From positions 1-64,000 of the forward strand of contig CAZGNZ010000001.1 of the NCBI GenBank assembly GCA_964527215.1: a stretch of DNA of 64,000 nt, written 5' to 3'. Positions 17,133 through 26,093 of the stretch are shown piece by piece (the first letter of the stretch is position 1; every line of letters starts with the position of its first letter). The translations under genes were made by a program, and so were the position numbers. Source of the stretch: CAZGNZ01 sp964527215 (GTDB taxonomy: Bacteria > Fidelibacterota > Marinisomatia > SCGC-AAA003-L08 > JACNLC01). A model generated the notes under the pieces. It did not search any database. It was given only the letters and a program-made list of their open reading frames with translations, and was not told where the DNA came from.

Positions 17133-19019
17133 TTAATCTTTTTTCAACGCGGTGTAAATCAGCCAGACGGCGACAAGGAAAAACAGTGTAATCCCCGCCC
17201 ATGAAAATCCGGTGATTTCCGGCCACCAGTTTTTGTCTTTGGTGATGTAAATGGGAATTGCCACTAGCAGGGCCGTAATGGCTTCTCCTGTGATCAGACC
17301 CGAGCTGAGCAGGACACCGTGGCGTTTTCCGGTTTCTCCGCCGCCCTGAAGACTGGTAAAATGGGCAATCATTCCGCCGATGAAAATCGGAACGGACAGT
17401 TCGAACGGCAGATAAATTCCCACTGCCACAGCCAGAACGGGTACCCTGAAATCAGATCCGCGACGTTCCTGAAGTACATCTATGAATATGATCACAGCTC
17501 CCAAAACTGCGCCGATTCCGACCATGTCCCAGGGCAGATTTCCCTGAAAAACTCCCTCGGCTACGCTCTTCATCAATGTGGCCTGCGGTGCGGACAAATC
17601 TGCTGAACCGATGGTATAAGCGGTATGCAGGACATCCAGCACAATTCCAACAACCAGAGCTGCGGATATGGTTCCGACAATCTGCATCAGCTGCTGTTTC
17701 CAGGGGGTTGCTCCCAGTATGTAACCGGTTTTTAAATCCTGAAGATTGTCTCCCCCAATGGCGGCGGCACAGCAAACGACGGTTCCAATCAGGATTGCCC
17801 CGGCAGCGCCCGCTGTTGAACCGGTTCCCAGAATTGCAAGCAAAAGCAGGGAAGAAAAAAGGATGGTGGCAATGGTGACTCCGGATATGGGATTGTTGGA
17901 TGACCCAACGACACCGGCCATGTAGGATGCCACTGCCGAGAAAAGGAATCCGAAAATCATCATGATCACAGTCAGAAGAACCGCCACTGATACGGATTTT
18001 ATCACATCAAGATAAAGCAGGAACATGGGAAGCATCAGCAGCAGGAGCGCAATACCAACATATTTAATGGGAATGTCCCGTTCCGACAGGGGAACGGGGG
18101 CATCGGCTTCATCTCCGTATTTGGATCGCTGCATGGACTGAATGCTGGTCATAATGCCGGTTTTCAACGGTTTGGCCAGTTTTATCAGAGACCAGATTCC
18201 GCCGATAACCATGGCTCCGACACCCAGATACCGGATTTGACTGGTCCAGATTTCCCAGGCGGAATCCATCGCAGCGCCTTCCCAGCCGTGGATTGCGGAA
18301 TAGATGGGAATGGCGATTCCCCATGAAATGAAACCGCCGGCAAAAACCAGAATGGAAATATTCCGGCCCACGATAAACCCAACGGCAATCAGGGTGGGAG
18401 AGAGATCGATTCCGGCTCCGAAGATGGATCGACCGACCGTGAATGCCCCTTCAATCGATTTATTCCACATTGAAAAACCGGTCTGACCCAGTTTCATGAA
18501 CCCGGAAAACAATCCGCCCAGACCGATGAGCACTAACCCATAGATGGATTCCTTCGATTTTTCCCGACGTGCGGATTCACCCACTTTCAGCACTTCCGCA
18601 GTGGCGATCCCTTCGGGATACAGCAGTTTTGCTTCCACGATCAATGCCCGGCGCAGAGGAATGGTGAACAGAACGCCGATGATTCCCCCGATTCCGGCAA
18701 TTTTGGCAATTTCCCAATAGTTGAAGCTGGTCCAGTATCCCATGAGCATCAGTGCCGGAATGGTAAAAATCACTCCCGCTGCCAGCGATTCACCAGCCGA
18801 CGCAGCGGTTTGAACCAGATTGTTTTCCAGCATATTGGAATTTTTAAACATGCTGAGTATTCCCATGGATATTACAGCCGCCGGAATTGAGGCGGAAACC
18901 GTCATCCCTGCGAACAGACCCAGATAGGCATTTGCACCGGCAAGGGCAATGGCCAAAACCACACCCAGCAGCATTGAACGGATAGTAATTTCAGGTACAG
19001 GCTGGTTAGATTGTTTCAT
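17133..19019 (-). CDS. OPT family oligopeptide transporter
   Basis: This is a large membrane transporter of about 628 residues with some 14-16 hydrophobic segments. It contains GANAYLGLFAGMTVSASIPAAV near the N-terminus, LYPEGIATAEVLKVGE near 135 and a GGDNLQDLKTGYILGATP segment in the second half. These are characteristic of the bacterial OPT family (EspB/YgiR-like), which takes up oligopeptides or metal chelates. The ATG at 19019 has GGGA six bases upstream and is preferred to a TTG at 19031. It lies 49 bases upstream of adenosine deaminase on the same strand, so both may form one transcript. Substrate is unknown. Confidence 0.9.
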   Translation of the reverse strand: MKQSNQPVPEITIRSMLLGVVLAIALAGANAYLGLFAGMTVSASIPAAVISMGILSMFKNSNMLENNLVQTAASAGESLAAGVIFTIPALMLMGYWTSFNYWEIAKIAGIGGIIGVLFTIPLRRALIVEAKLLYPEGIATAEVLKVGESARREKSKESIYGLVLIGLGGLFSGFMKLGQTGFSMWNKSIEGAFTVGRSIFGAGIDLSPTLIAVGFIVGRNISILVFAGGFISWGIAIPIYSAIHGWEGAAMDSAWEIWTSQIRYLGVGAMVIGGIWSLIKLAKPLKTGIMTSIQSMQRSKYGDEADAPVPLSERDIPIKYVGIALLLLMLPMFLLYLDVIKSVSVAVLLTVIMMIFGFLFSAVASYMAGVVGSSNNPISGVTIATILFSSLLLLAILGTGSTAGAAGAILIGTVVCCAAAIGGDNLQDLKTGYILGATPWKQQLMQIVGTISAALVVGIVLDVLHTAYTIGSADLSAPQATLMKSVAEGVFQGNLPWDMVGIGAVLGAVIIFIDVLQERRGSDFRVPVLAVAVGIYLPFELSVPIFIGGMIAHFTSLQGGGETGKRHGVLLSSGLITGEAITALLVAIPIYITKDKNWWPEITGFSWAGITLFFLVAVWLIYTALKKD

Positions 19020-19212
19020 CGATTTTCCCAAGTATCTGTTTATGTTGAAAAATATGTGATTGAATGAAAGACCAAAGATACTGGGAAAGAAAATGATCGA
19101 ACAACACTTATTCAGGAAAAGCCGGAAACTCCGCTTCGTTCGGTTGTGGGCATACAGACCCGTTCAACCGGAAAATGACAAGTGACGACGGTTTTTCCTG
19201 GAATTGTCCGGG

Positions 19213-20565
19213 TTACCGGTTTTGCTGAAGAATGAAAAGGATCAGGCTGACCGTTAGGCCCGGGTACAGCGGTTCAACCCCGAACGGATAGACCGGCCAG
19301 CCGCCAACTGCGTTCAGCATTCCGTAAATGGTCCAGGCCAGGGAAACGGTCAGTGCGGAGCACATCACCATCATCGGATGCCTGATTGGTTTGCGGTACA
19401 TGGCAGCCAGCAGCGGAACCAGCAGCACCGGTACCGCCAGCGAGCCCACGGTGTACCAGATATCCACAACATGGCGGAACCATCTGGCGATCACTATCGC
19501 AGCAGCTCCGGTGATGAGAAGCCCCCATCGGGTGAGCAGGGTGCTGTTGAGTCTGTAAGATTCTCCGAACAGAATTTCCGGCAGATCCTTTCCGATGGTA
19601 TATGCGCTGATAAAGGTAAAACTGTCCACTGTGGACATTACTATCGCGAAGAGAGCCGTGATAAACAAAGCCCGCGACAACGGGGGAAGAATACGGTCAG
19701 CCAATGCCAGGTAGGCGTTTGAGGCAGTGTCTGCCGGCAGAATGGCGGATGCATAGATACCGGTAAAGACGGTTAGGAAATCGAAAATCAACCAGAAAAG
19801 GATTGAAATCAGAATACCTTTCCTGACAGTTGCCTGCGAGTTTCCTGCAAAACAGCGCTGATAGAATCCCGGATCGATAAATGTAACCAGAGCGATGAAG
19901 CCCCAAACCAGAATATAGGTCCAGCTGAGTTTCCCGGGAACGGCAAAGGCGTGTTCCGGGGCGTTTTCACTCAGGAACTCCCATCCGCCGTACTGAAATA
20001 CCGCCGTCCCGAGAATTACCGAAAAGCCAAGGAACATCAGAATAAACTGAAAACGATCGGTCCGCACGACCGCACCGAATCCGCCGATGACGGCATACAC
20101 CACGGAAAGGCTCATTCCGATGGTCAGGGCTGCAAGTTCCGGAATATTCCAAATGTGACGGAACAGAACGGCCAGTATTTTCACATAAGGTGCCGGTGAT
20201 ACGATCAGAAAGACAAAAACAAGCCCCAGAAGCGCAGCTGTCCGGCCGTAATGATGGTGCAGGAATTCGGGAATAGTGCGAATATTCTGTCGCTGGATGC
20301 GGGGGGCAATGGTGAAAACAAACAGCAGGGCGGCTGCATAATAGAATACCCCGAACAGCAGCCAGGTGACAATACCATTCTCAAAGGTAAACCGGCCAAC
20401 CTCCAGAATCCCGCCATACCAAGTGGTGACAAGGGTGGCCACAAATGCCGGTACGGTGAGTTTGCGTCCAGCAAACAAGTACGAATCCGGATCTGGCGGA
20501 GAACGACGAATGATGCCGATGAAAAGAACAGCTGCAAAATATGTAATGACAAACAGTGAAATCAC
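19213..20565 (-). CDS. Sodium:solute symporter (SSS family), candidate thiamine-precursor transporter
   Basis: This 450-residue permease has about 12-13 membrane helices of the SSS fold. Typical features are LVTTWYGGILEVGRFTFENG in helix one/two, FIDPGFYQRCFAG in the core and an ALFAIVMSTVDSF segment near residue 300. It starts at GTG with AAAGGCGG upstream. It follows the TPP-riboswitch-controlled TonB receptor on the same strand after 208 bases with no obvious terminator, so it may share that control. SSS members named ThiV are known as predicted uptake systems for thiamine precursors. That role is inferred here from context only. Confidence 0.85.
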   Translation of the reverse strand: MISLFVITYFAAVLFIGIIRRSPPDPDSYLFAGRKLTVPAFVATLVTTWYGGILEVGRFTFENGIVTWLLFGVFYYAAALLFVFTIAPRIQRQNIRTIPEFLHHHYGRTAALLGLVFVFLIVSPAPYVKILAVLFRHIWNIPELAALTIGMSLSVVYAVIGGFGAVVRTDRFQFILMFLGFSVILGTAVFQYGGWEFLSENAPEHAFAVPGKLSWTYILVWGFIALVTFIDPGFYQRCFAGNSQATVRKGILISILFWLIFDFLTVFTGIYASAILPADTASNAYLALADRILPPLSRALFITALFAIVMSTVDSFTFISAYTIGKDLPEILFGESYRLNSTLLTRWGLLITGAAAIVIARWFRHVVDIWYTVGSLAVPVLLVPLLAAMYRKPIRHPMMVMCSALTVSLAWTIYGMLNAVGGWPVYPFGVEPLYPGLTVSLILFILQQNR

Positions 20566-20773
20566 AAGAATGCCGCCTTTGGTTTATACCATCCGTGTAG
20601 CGGCGGCAGGCATGAATAATATTCGTAGTTCTGGTTTGCGGTTAACCGAATACGACTTTTTTTCAGCAAACATGATCGATTCCTGTATTGAGGAATTGCC
20701 GGCATATCGCGGAGTTTTCCAAACATTTTTCCAATACAAAGCATTGATGTCACTGCTGACATGCAGTTTCTGA

Positions 20774-23128
20774 TTACAGACGGTAATCAATCCCGAAATA
20801 CACATTCCGGGTTGCTCCGGGCCAATAGTAGCCGTCTCCCCATAAATAGCCATATGTTTCATACAGCGTATCAAATATGTTGTTGGCTTTCAGCTGCAGC
20901 GTAGCAGATCCCAGCCTGTACTGTGCTGCCAGATTCACCACGGTATATGCATCAATGGCAGCGTAATCAGTGTTATCAGCATCCAGGTATTGTTTCCCCG
21001 TGTGCTGAACAGCAACGGTGAAATCCATGTACGATGCAGGCTGATACCCGGCAGTCAGGTTTACCAGCAGATCCGGGACGACAGGCAGAACATTGTCTTT
21101 ATGATCTCCCTCGGTGTACGTATTGTTGGACTTACTGCAATTCAGGCTGAAGTTCAGTTGATCAGACATGCTCCAGCTGGCTTCCATTTCCAATCCGGTA
21201 TGCAGGGTTCTGTCTGCAGATTCAATATCAAAATCGGATTCTTCGAAATTATAGATATTGGACATTATCTCATTTTCGTACCGAATGTAGTAAAAATTAC
21301 AGGCCACCATCCACAATTGACGGTCCATTGAAAATCCAAGCTCAAAATCATCGATTTTTTCAGGTGCGGCATTGTTGGGGGTTTCAAAAAGTTTATCTGC
21401 CTTGAGAATCTGTCCGTCTGACGGTTCTTTTTGAGCGATGCCGTAGCTGCTGTAGAAATTCAGGTCAGGGGTGTGGCGGTAGTAGAGTCCGATCCGCGGA
21501 TTGAAGAAATCCCAGTCTGCTTCAATGTTATACCCTGAAAAATTCCCAATTTGATCCTGGATCAGATTCCAGTCATGGCGTTGATACTGAAGGTCTGCTG
21601 TAGCCGTAAACTTGCCGTGCGTCAGAACGTTGTGGATGAAGGCAGTCTGGGATGTCTTCCGTCCGGAATAGCTGTAGTATCGATAGATATCGGGAATTAT
21701 TTCATCAAATTCCGGATGATCCAGCTGATGAAGTTCACCGAAGTGCTGGCCTTCATATTGACGCATTTCCAAACCTGCATCAATTCGCCAGTTTTGTCCG
21801 GTATGACTGAGTGTGGGCACAATTCCGTAATAGTGGTTTCGAATCCAGCGTCGTTTATTGAATTCAATGAGATCGCTGTCCTGAGTCGGAGTGTCGGGAT
21901 AGTAGAAATCCAGGTTCAGCTGGGCAAGGCTGGTGTCCCGAAACGCCTGGAAACCAGCATGGGAATCGTTTACATCATAGTAGCAGTAATCAGGTGAACC
22001 GTAATATCCGCTTCCGGTCACCAGATAGGCAACGTTTCGCAGCATGGTGTTTTCCGAGAGAAAGAAAGCCGAGTTGAAACTGTAGATCTGCTGCAGAAAA
22101 TCATCAACAAACGGTATGGACCACAGCATTTTTTCGGTCCTCAGATCCCGGTCATCCGCCATTTCCCGGCTGATTCCATCCCAGATAAGATGGCTGCGCT
22201 CCTTTCCAATGAGCATCCTGAACTGGTTTCTGAATGCACCCGAGTTTGCTTCAATCCCCGCTGAAAATGCAGTCTGTCGGGAATCGGAGTATTCACGATA
22301 TCCATCGCTGGTCACGTTGGATACTCTGAATGAGGCACTCAGGTCTTCCCCCAGGCGTTTTCCGGTCTGATACCGGATATTGGCCTTTTGGGTATTGTAG
22401 CTGCCGCCCAGTACCGAGATCGCCAGCTGCTCCTCATCGGACGCAATGCGGGTCTGAACGTTTATGGACCCGCCGAAGGACGCAGCCCCGTAAAGACTGT
22501 TGCCTACACCGCGCTGGATGACCACCTCATCAGCATCGGCAAGAATATCACCGTGGTCCACCCAGTACACCTGATGGCTTTCATTATCGTTCAGGGGAAC
22601 GTCGTCAATCATAACGGCGATGCGGCTTTGGTCGAACCCGCGAATTGAGACGTAGGAATATCCGGTCCCGTTACCCGATTCACTGTACGCATATACACCG
22701 GGTTCGGATCGCAGAATCATGGGGACATCCTCTGCGGAATAGTGGCGGCTGATTTCGTCTTCGGTGAGTCTCGAGTGCGACACGGGGGTGATTCCCGGTA
22801 CGATGCGGGTAGCGGAAATCTCCAGAGCCGGAATCTGTATCGCCTTTGGCTGTAAAAGAACAGTCAGAGTGGACGGACTGGCCGCCACGATGGTGGTTTC
22901 ATATCCAATATGAGACACTGTAAATGCCCCTCTTACAGGGACTTCCAGACTGAAACGGCCGCTGGAATCGGTAACTGTCCCTGAAACGTCAGTGAAAACA
23001 TTGACTTCCTGAATCGGCTGACGGGTTGCGGCATCCAGAACGGTGCCTGAACATTGGATGGTTTTGCTTTGAGATGCAAGAATTGAAAGAAGAAATGAAA
23101 AAAGCAGATACGGCAGAAACGAACGCAT
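20774..23128 (-). CDS. TonB-dependent outer-membrane receptor under TPP riboswitch control
   Basis: This 784-residue receptor probably imports thiamine or a thiamine precursor across the outer membrane using TonB energy. A signal peptide (about 1-19) is followed by a carboxypeptidase-regulatory-like domain (about 25-95, GTVLDAATRQPIQEVNVFTD). The plug comes next (about 110-225, with YVSIRGFDQSRIAVMIDDVPLND and GVGNSLYGAASFGGSINVQT) and a 22-strand barrel runs to the end. The ligand comes from regulation: a TPP riboswitch ends eight bases before the start codon and its conserved 3' part contains the ribosome site GGAGG. The barrel sequence itself does not tell the substrate. The terminal residues (FGIDYRL) end in Leu, not the more usual Phe. 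Confidence 0.92.
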   Translation of the reverse strand: MRSFLPYLLFSFLLSILASQSKTIQCSGTVLDAATRQPIQEVNVFTDVSGTVTDSSGRFSLEVPVRGAFTVSHIGYETTIVAASPSTLTVLLQPKAIQIPALEISATRIVPGITPVSHSRLTEDEISRHYSAEDVPMILRSEPGVYAYSESGNGTGYSYVSIRGFDQSRIAVMIDDVPLNDNESHQVYWVDHGDILADADEVVIQRGVGNSLYGAASFGGSINVQTRIASDEEQLAISVLGGSYNTQKANIRYQTGKRLGEDLSASFRVSNVTSDGYREYSDSRQTAFSAGIEANSGAFRNQFRMLIGKERSHLIWDGISREMADDRDLRTEKMLWSIPFVDDFLQQIYSFNSAFFLSENTMLRNVAYLVTGSGYYGSPDYCYYDVNDSHAGFQAFRDTSLAQLNLDFYYPDTPTQDSDLIEFNKRRWIRNHYYGIVPTLSHTGQNWRIDAGLEMRQYEGQHFGELHQLDHPEFDEIIPDIYRYYSYSGRKTSQTAFIHNVLTHGKFTATADLQYQRHDWNLIQDQIGNFSGYNIEADWDFFNPRIGLYYRHTPDLNFYSSYGIAQKEPSDGQILKADKLFETPNNAAPEKIDDFELGFSMDRQLWMVACNFYYIRYENEIMSNIYNFEESDFDIESADRTLHTGLEMEASWSMSDQLNFSLNCSKSNNTYTEGDHKDNVLPVVPDLLVNLTAGYQPASYMDFTVAVQHTGKQYLDADNTDYAAIDAYTVVNLAAQYRLGSATLQLKANNIFDTLYETYGYLWGDGYYWPGATRNVYFGIDYRL

Positions 23129-23133
23129 TTGGT

Positions 23134-23220
23134 TTCCCTCCGCTAGAATTACCTAGATCAGGTTTTAAGGGTGTGATCTCAGCCGCTTGCCTCAGGAAAC
23201 ACCGCAAACAGCACCCCTAA
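23134..23220 (-). promoter_or_regulatory. TPP (thiamine pyrophosphate) riboswitch, THI element
   Basis: Read on the minus strand, the conserved pieces occur in the right order: AGGGGTGC, GGCTGAGATCACACCC, AACCTGATCTAGGTAAT and TCTAGCGGAGGGAA. The variable P3 arm lies between the first two blocks. The 3' conserved strand includes GGAGG, which is also the Shine-Dalgarno of the TonB receptor. Binding of TPP would therefore be expected to hide the ribosome site, giving translational control. No separate terminator hairpin with a T-run is present. Confidence 0.95.
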
Positions 23221-23278
23221 CAACTGGCGAAATTTAATCAGATACGGAGGAAAATCCCAATTGTGAAAATGCGTGGTA

Positions 23279-24592
23279 TCAACGATCGATATTCAGGCGG
23301 TAGTACTCGATCATGGCGGATAGGGAATGCTGTACATAATCGATTCGGAACTCTGTGTCCCGCGGTTTCTGCTTATCTTTGGATTTAAACCAGTCTGGGT
23401 GCAGTCTGGGGAACGCCCCTGCCAGAGGTCCCCGAACCGACTGACCCGCAGTCAGGAAACGCAGACCTTCATCCACAGCCGAATCGAATAAGGATGTGTC
23501 GTCAAGGAACCCGGCAGCTGCCAGAAGCCCCTCCAGTCGAGTGGCTGCCGGTGCAAGACGGCCGTCCCATACAAGACATCCGGAATTTGGAAACAGATCA
23601 TTGCATTCGCGAAACTCACTGGTGATCTGGCCGGCAATTTGTTTCGCATGATGACGGAGTGTATCGGAGATGGTCGGCTCCAGCTCCGGACTGGTATCAA
23701 GCAGTTTTCGAGTAGCGATAAGGGCCCAGTGATCAGCGGGAACGACAGAGTCATTGTACCGGCTTCGGGATAGAAACAGCAGGGCGTTCAGTGCAGAATT
23801 CCGCCATTTCGGATCGGGATCAATATCATGGAGCATTAACAGTCCCAACGCTGCCTCTCCCGGGTAGTACAGTGAATGCCAGGACAGATCTCTTCCGCCG
23901 TGTCCCGGACGATAACGGGACACAAATCCGCCGTTTGGCTGCTGCATCCACAGAAGAAATGAACCCAGTGCCTGCAGTGTATCCAGACCAATAAACTCCG
24001 AATCCCGGACTGCCAGTCCGGCAAGGGCAACCAGTCCCAGCCCTGTGCCGCCCAGCTTGGCCTGATAGGGGTTTTTGTTGTTGGTGATTTTTGGGACGGA
24101 CCAGACTGCTTTCAGGCTGGACTCAAACTCCAATCCCTGGATGGTATTGTTTTTCAGAAATTTTCCTGCATTGCGAAGGGATTTGGAATGAGATTCGTTT
24201 TTAAGAATTCCGGATTCGTAGGTATCCATCGCATACATCGTTCCGGCATGCCTGAGGATATTATACTTTTTGCCTGCGGGGTAATTCAGATTTGGATTGG
24301 CGGCATATCTGAACTGGCCGTTTTGATCCACGGATTCTGATATATATCTGTAGGCCAGAGACATCCTGTCTTCAAGGAAACTTCCGGTCAGTTCGATGAT
24401 GTCTCTGTCGAATTGATCCAGATATGCTGGTCTGTCAAATAGAATTTCCTTTTGGTTCATCTGATTAAAATTCAAAGTGGATTCATGCAGAGAAGAAATC
24501 TTTTTATCCTGCAGAACAGTGTAGATTATGGTGTTGACAGCAAAAATCCCTACGGCAACGGCAAGAAATCGAATGATGTGTTTTTTATTCAT
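23279..24592 (-). CDS. Membrane-anchored protein with helical-toroid-like repeats, function unknown
   Basis: The 437-residue protein begins with a signal anchor (about 8-27) and should face the periplasm. The remainder shows spaced helical motifs such as FRYAANPNLNYPAGKKYNILRH, SLRNAGKFL, KLGGTGLGLVALAGLA, WMQQPNGGFVSRY and SLYYPGEAALGLLML. These motifs, with Gly-Gly turns and aromatic helix ends, recall (alpha/alpha) toroid enzymes such as terpenoid-cyclase-like or glycosidase-like folds. I cannot assign a family or active site. It lies upstream of the TPP-controlled receptor on the same strand but has its own stop well before the riboswitch. No link to thiamine is implied. Confidence 0.7.
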   Translation of the reverse strand: MNKKHIIRFLAVAVGIFAVNTIIYTVLQDKKISSLHESTLNFNQMNQKEILFDRPAYLDQFDRDIIELTGSFLEDRMSLAYRYISESVDQNGQFRYAANPNLNYPAGKKYNILRHAGTMYAMDTYESGILKNESHSKSLRNAGKFLKNNTIQGLEFESSLKAVWSVPKITNNKNPYQAKLGGTGLGLVALAGLAVRDSEFIGLDTLQALGSFLLWMQQPNGGFVSRYRPGHGGRDLSWHSLYYPGEAALGLLMLHDIDPDPKWRNSALNALLFLSRSRYNDSVVPADHWALIATRKLLDTSPELEPTISDTLRHHAKQIAGQITSEFRECNDLFPNSGCLVWDGRLAPAATRLEGLLAAAGFLDDTSLFDSAVDEGLRFLTAGQSVRGPLAGAFPRLHPDWFKSKDKQKPRDTEFRIDYVQHSLSAMIEYYRLNIDR

Positions 24593-24708
24593 TTCTGATG
24601 ATTTTAATGTTATTTAATATGGAGTAAAATTAGCTGGTACAGGGAATTCTGGAAACAGAAATCTGGCCGTCAGGATTTGACTTGACCCGCATTATTCCTG
24701 AGACCCTG

Positions 24709-24913
24709 TGATGAGATGATGAAAATGTATTGATGCCGAAAAAGCAAGAATTCGACACAATTAATACGTGAAGATCATTGAAGCTTTTTCCCGTTAAAGT
24801 ACCTATGGGATTCACATTCTCCAGGGCATATGAAGAAACATGTTTGAAATCGCACTGGACAGCACGTCGAGAACATTTTTCGATTAGAATTGAAAATCCG
24901 TTTCCTGACGGAC
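24709..24913. repeat. Dispersed intergenic repeat, copy 1 (uninterrupted)
   Basis: This roughly 205-bp segment fills most of the 376-bp gap between two minus-strand genes. It matches 37141-37494 over its whole length once a 155-bp insertion in the other copy is removed. Best preserved are the blocks around GGGATTCAC..TTCTCCA and, at the right end, TAGAATTGAAAATCCG. Identity is high but clearly below perfect, so the copies are old. In the block near 24800-24840 most differences fall at every third base or give similar residues, which hints at a decayed coding sequence. No function is known. The rest of the gap shows nothing. Confidence 0.8.
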
Positions 24914-24968
24914 GCCGGAATTTTGACCGTATCCATTATCGGAATGTATTTCTCATAAAAGATTCGGG

Positions 24969-25979
24969 TTAAACCGTCACCTGGATTTTCCCCGGTCGAT
25001 ATCCGGCCGCCATTTTCTGAAGCGTCTCGGGCAGATTCGACAGTTCAATGGTTTGGCTGATCAGCGGAAGCAATGACAGTTTTCCGGAATCGGTCAGATT
25101 CACTGCATCTGAAAATTCATCATGATAGGTCAGTGAGCCCATGATTTTCCAGTTATTCTGAAAAACATCAAATGGACTGAAGCTGGATGATTTACGATGG
25201 TCGTACACGCCAAAAATCAGTGCTTGTCCGCCAGGACCGAGATGGGCCAGCAGCGATTCAATTACCTTGTGGTTCCCTGTGGCTTCCACACTTATGGGCC
25301 ACCCGTTGGGGCAGATATCATGAAGACGGTGATGAAACCCGGGCTGCGACTTGACGGTGTTCATTATCCCAATGCTTCTGGCAGCACCCAGCCTCTCAGG
25401 CAGTCGGTCCGTAATGGTCACCGGAATATCATAAATATACTGCAGAATCTGAGCATGAAGCAGACCGATCGCGCCTGCTCCCCAAACCAATGCCTGACGA
25501 CAGTGATTCAGATTCAGCTGTTTCAGGCCATAAAGAACACAGGCCAGCGGTTCACAGAAAGCGGCTTCACCGGGCTCGGCATTCCGCAGCGGATGCACAT
25601 GGGATGATGGAACTGCGAGAAGCTCGGCAAATCCGCCGTTTCGAGTAACGCCTACGGCCTGGCTTGACCGGCACAGGTTACTCCGGCCGGACTGGCAGAA
25701 TTCACAGCTGCCGCAGCGAATATTGGGGTCTACGGTAACCAGATCTCCTGTGGAGAAACCGGATTCTGTTCCGTTTAAATCCAGAACGACTGCCGCGATT
25801 TCGTGACACGGAACAATGGGAAAACCACCCGTGAAACTGCCCTTGAGTATATGAATGTCTGTTCCGCATATTCCGCCTAAGACCGGTTTCAAAAGGACCT
25901 CGTTTTTCTGCAGCTGTGGATCAGGAATGGTGTCCACGGAAATTTGATTGGGACCCGTAATTTGAACGCATCGCATCAT
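24969..25979 (-). CDS. Zinc-dependent alcohol/polyol dehydrogenase (MDR family)
   Basis: This 336-residue NAD(P)-dependent oxidoreductase resembles sorbitol/threonine-type dehydrogenases. The catalytic zinc residues are Cys38 (GGICGTDIH), His59-Glu60 (PCHE) and a Glu-Pro pair near 145 (FCEPLACVLYG). The structural zinc loop is present with CGSCEFCQSGRSNLC, and the nucleotide fold has GAGAIGLLHAQI. In PCHE a Cys replaces the usual Gly before His. AGGAG precedes the double ATG (25979/25976). The substrate is not evident; neighbours give no pathway hint. Confidence 0.88.
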   Translation of the reverse strand: MMRCVQITGPNQISVDTIPDPQLQKNEVLLKPVLGGICGTDIHILKGSFTGGFPIVPCHEIAAVVLDLNGTESGFSTGDLVTVDPNIRCGSCEFCQSGRSNLCRSSQAVGVTRNGGFAELLAVPSSHVHPLRNAEPGEAAFCEPLACVLYGLKQLNLNHCRQALVWGAGAIGLLHAQILQYIYDIPVTITDRLPERLGAARSIGIMNTVKSQPGFHHRLHDICPNGWPISVEATGNHKVIESLLAHLGPGGQALIFGVYDHRKSSSFSPFDVFQNNWKIMGSLTYHDEFSDAVNLTDSGKLSLLPLISQTIELSNLPETLQKMAAGYRPGKIQVTV

Positions 25980-26093
25980 TCTGCTCCTGTAATTATTTTG
26001 GGTGTCGAAAGTATAGCAATGGATTTATCCTGAGAGCTGAATCCGGCAGGCTGGTACAGCCGGTTCGCAGTGCAGCGGATTCTGTTGGCCGGA

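Noticed and set aside
23026..23220. Plus-strand 64-residue frame
   Set aside because: It lies over the TPP riboswitch and the start of the TonB receptor gene; it is a shadow of both.
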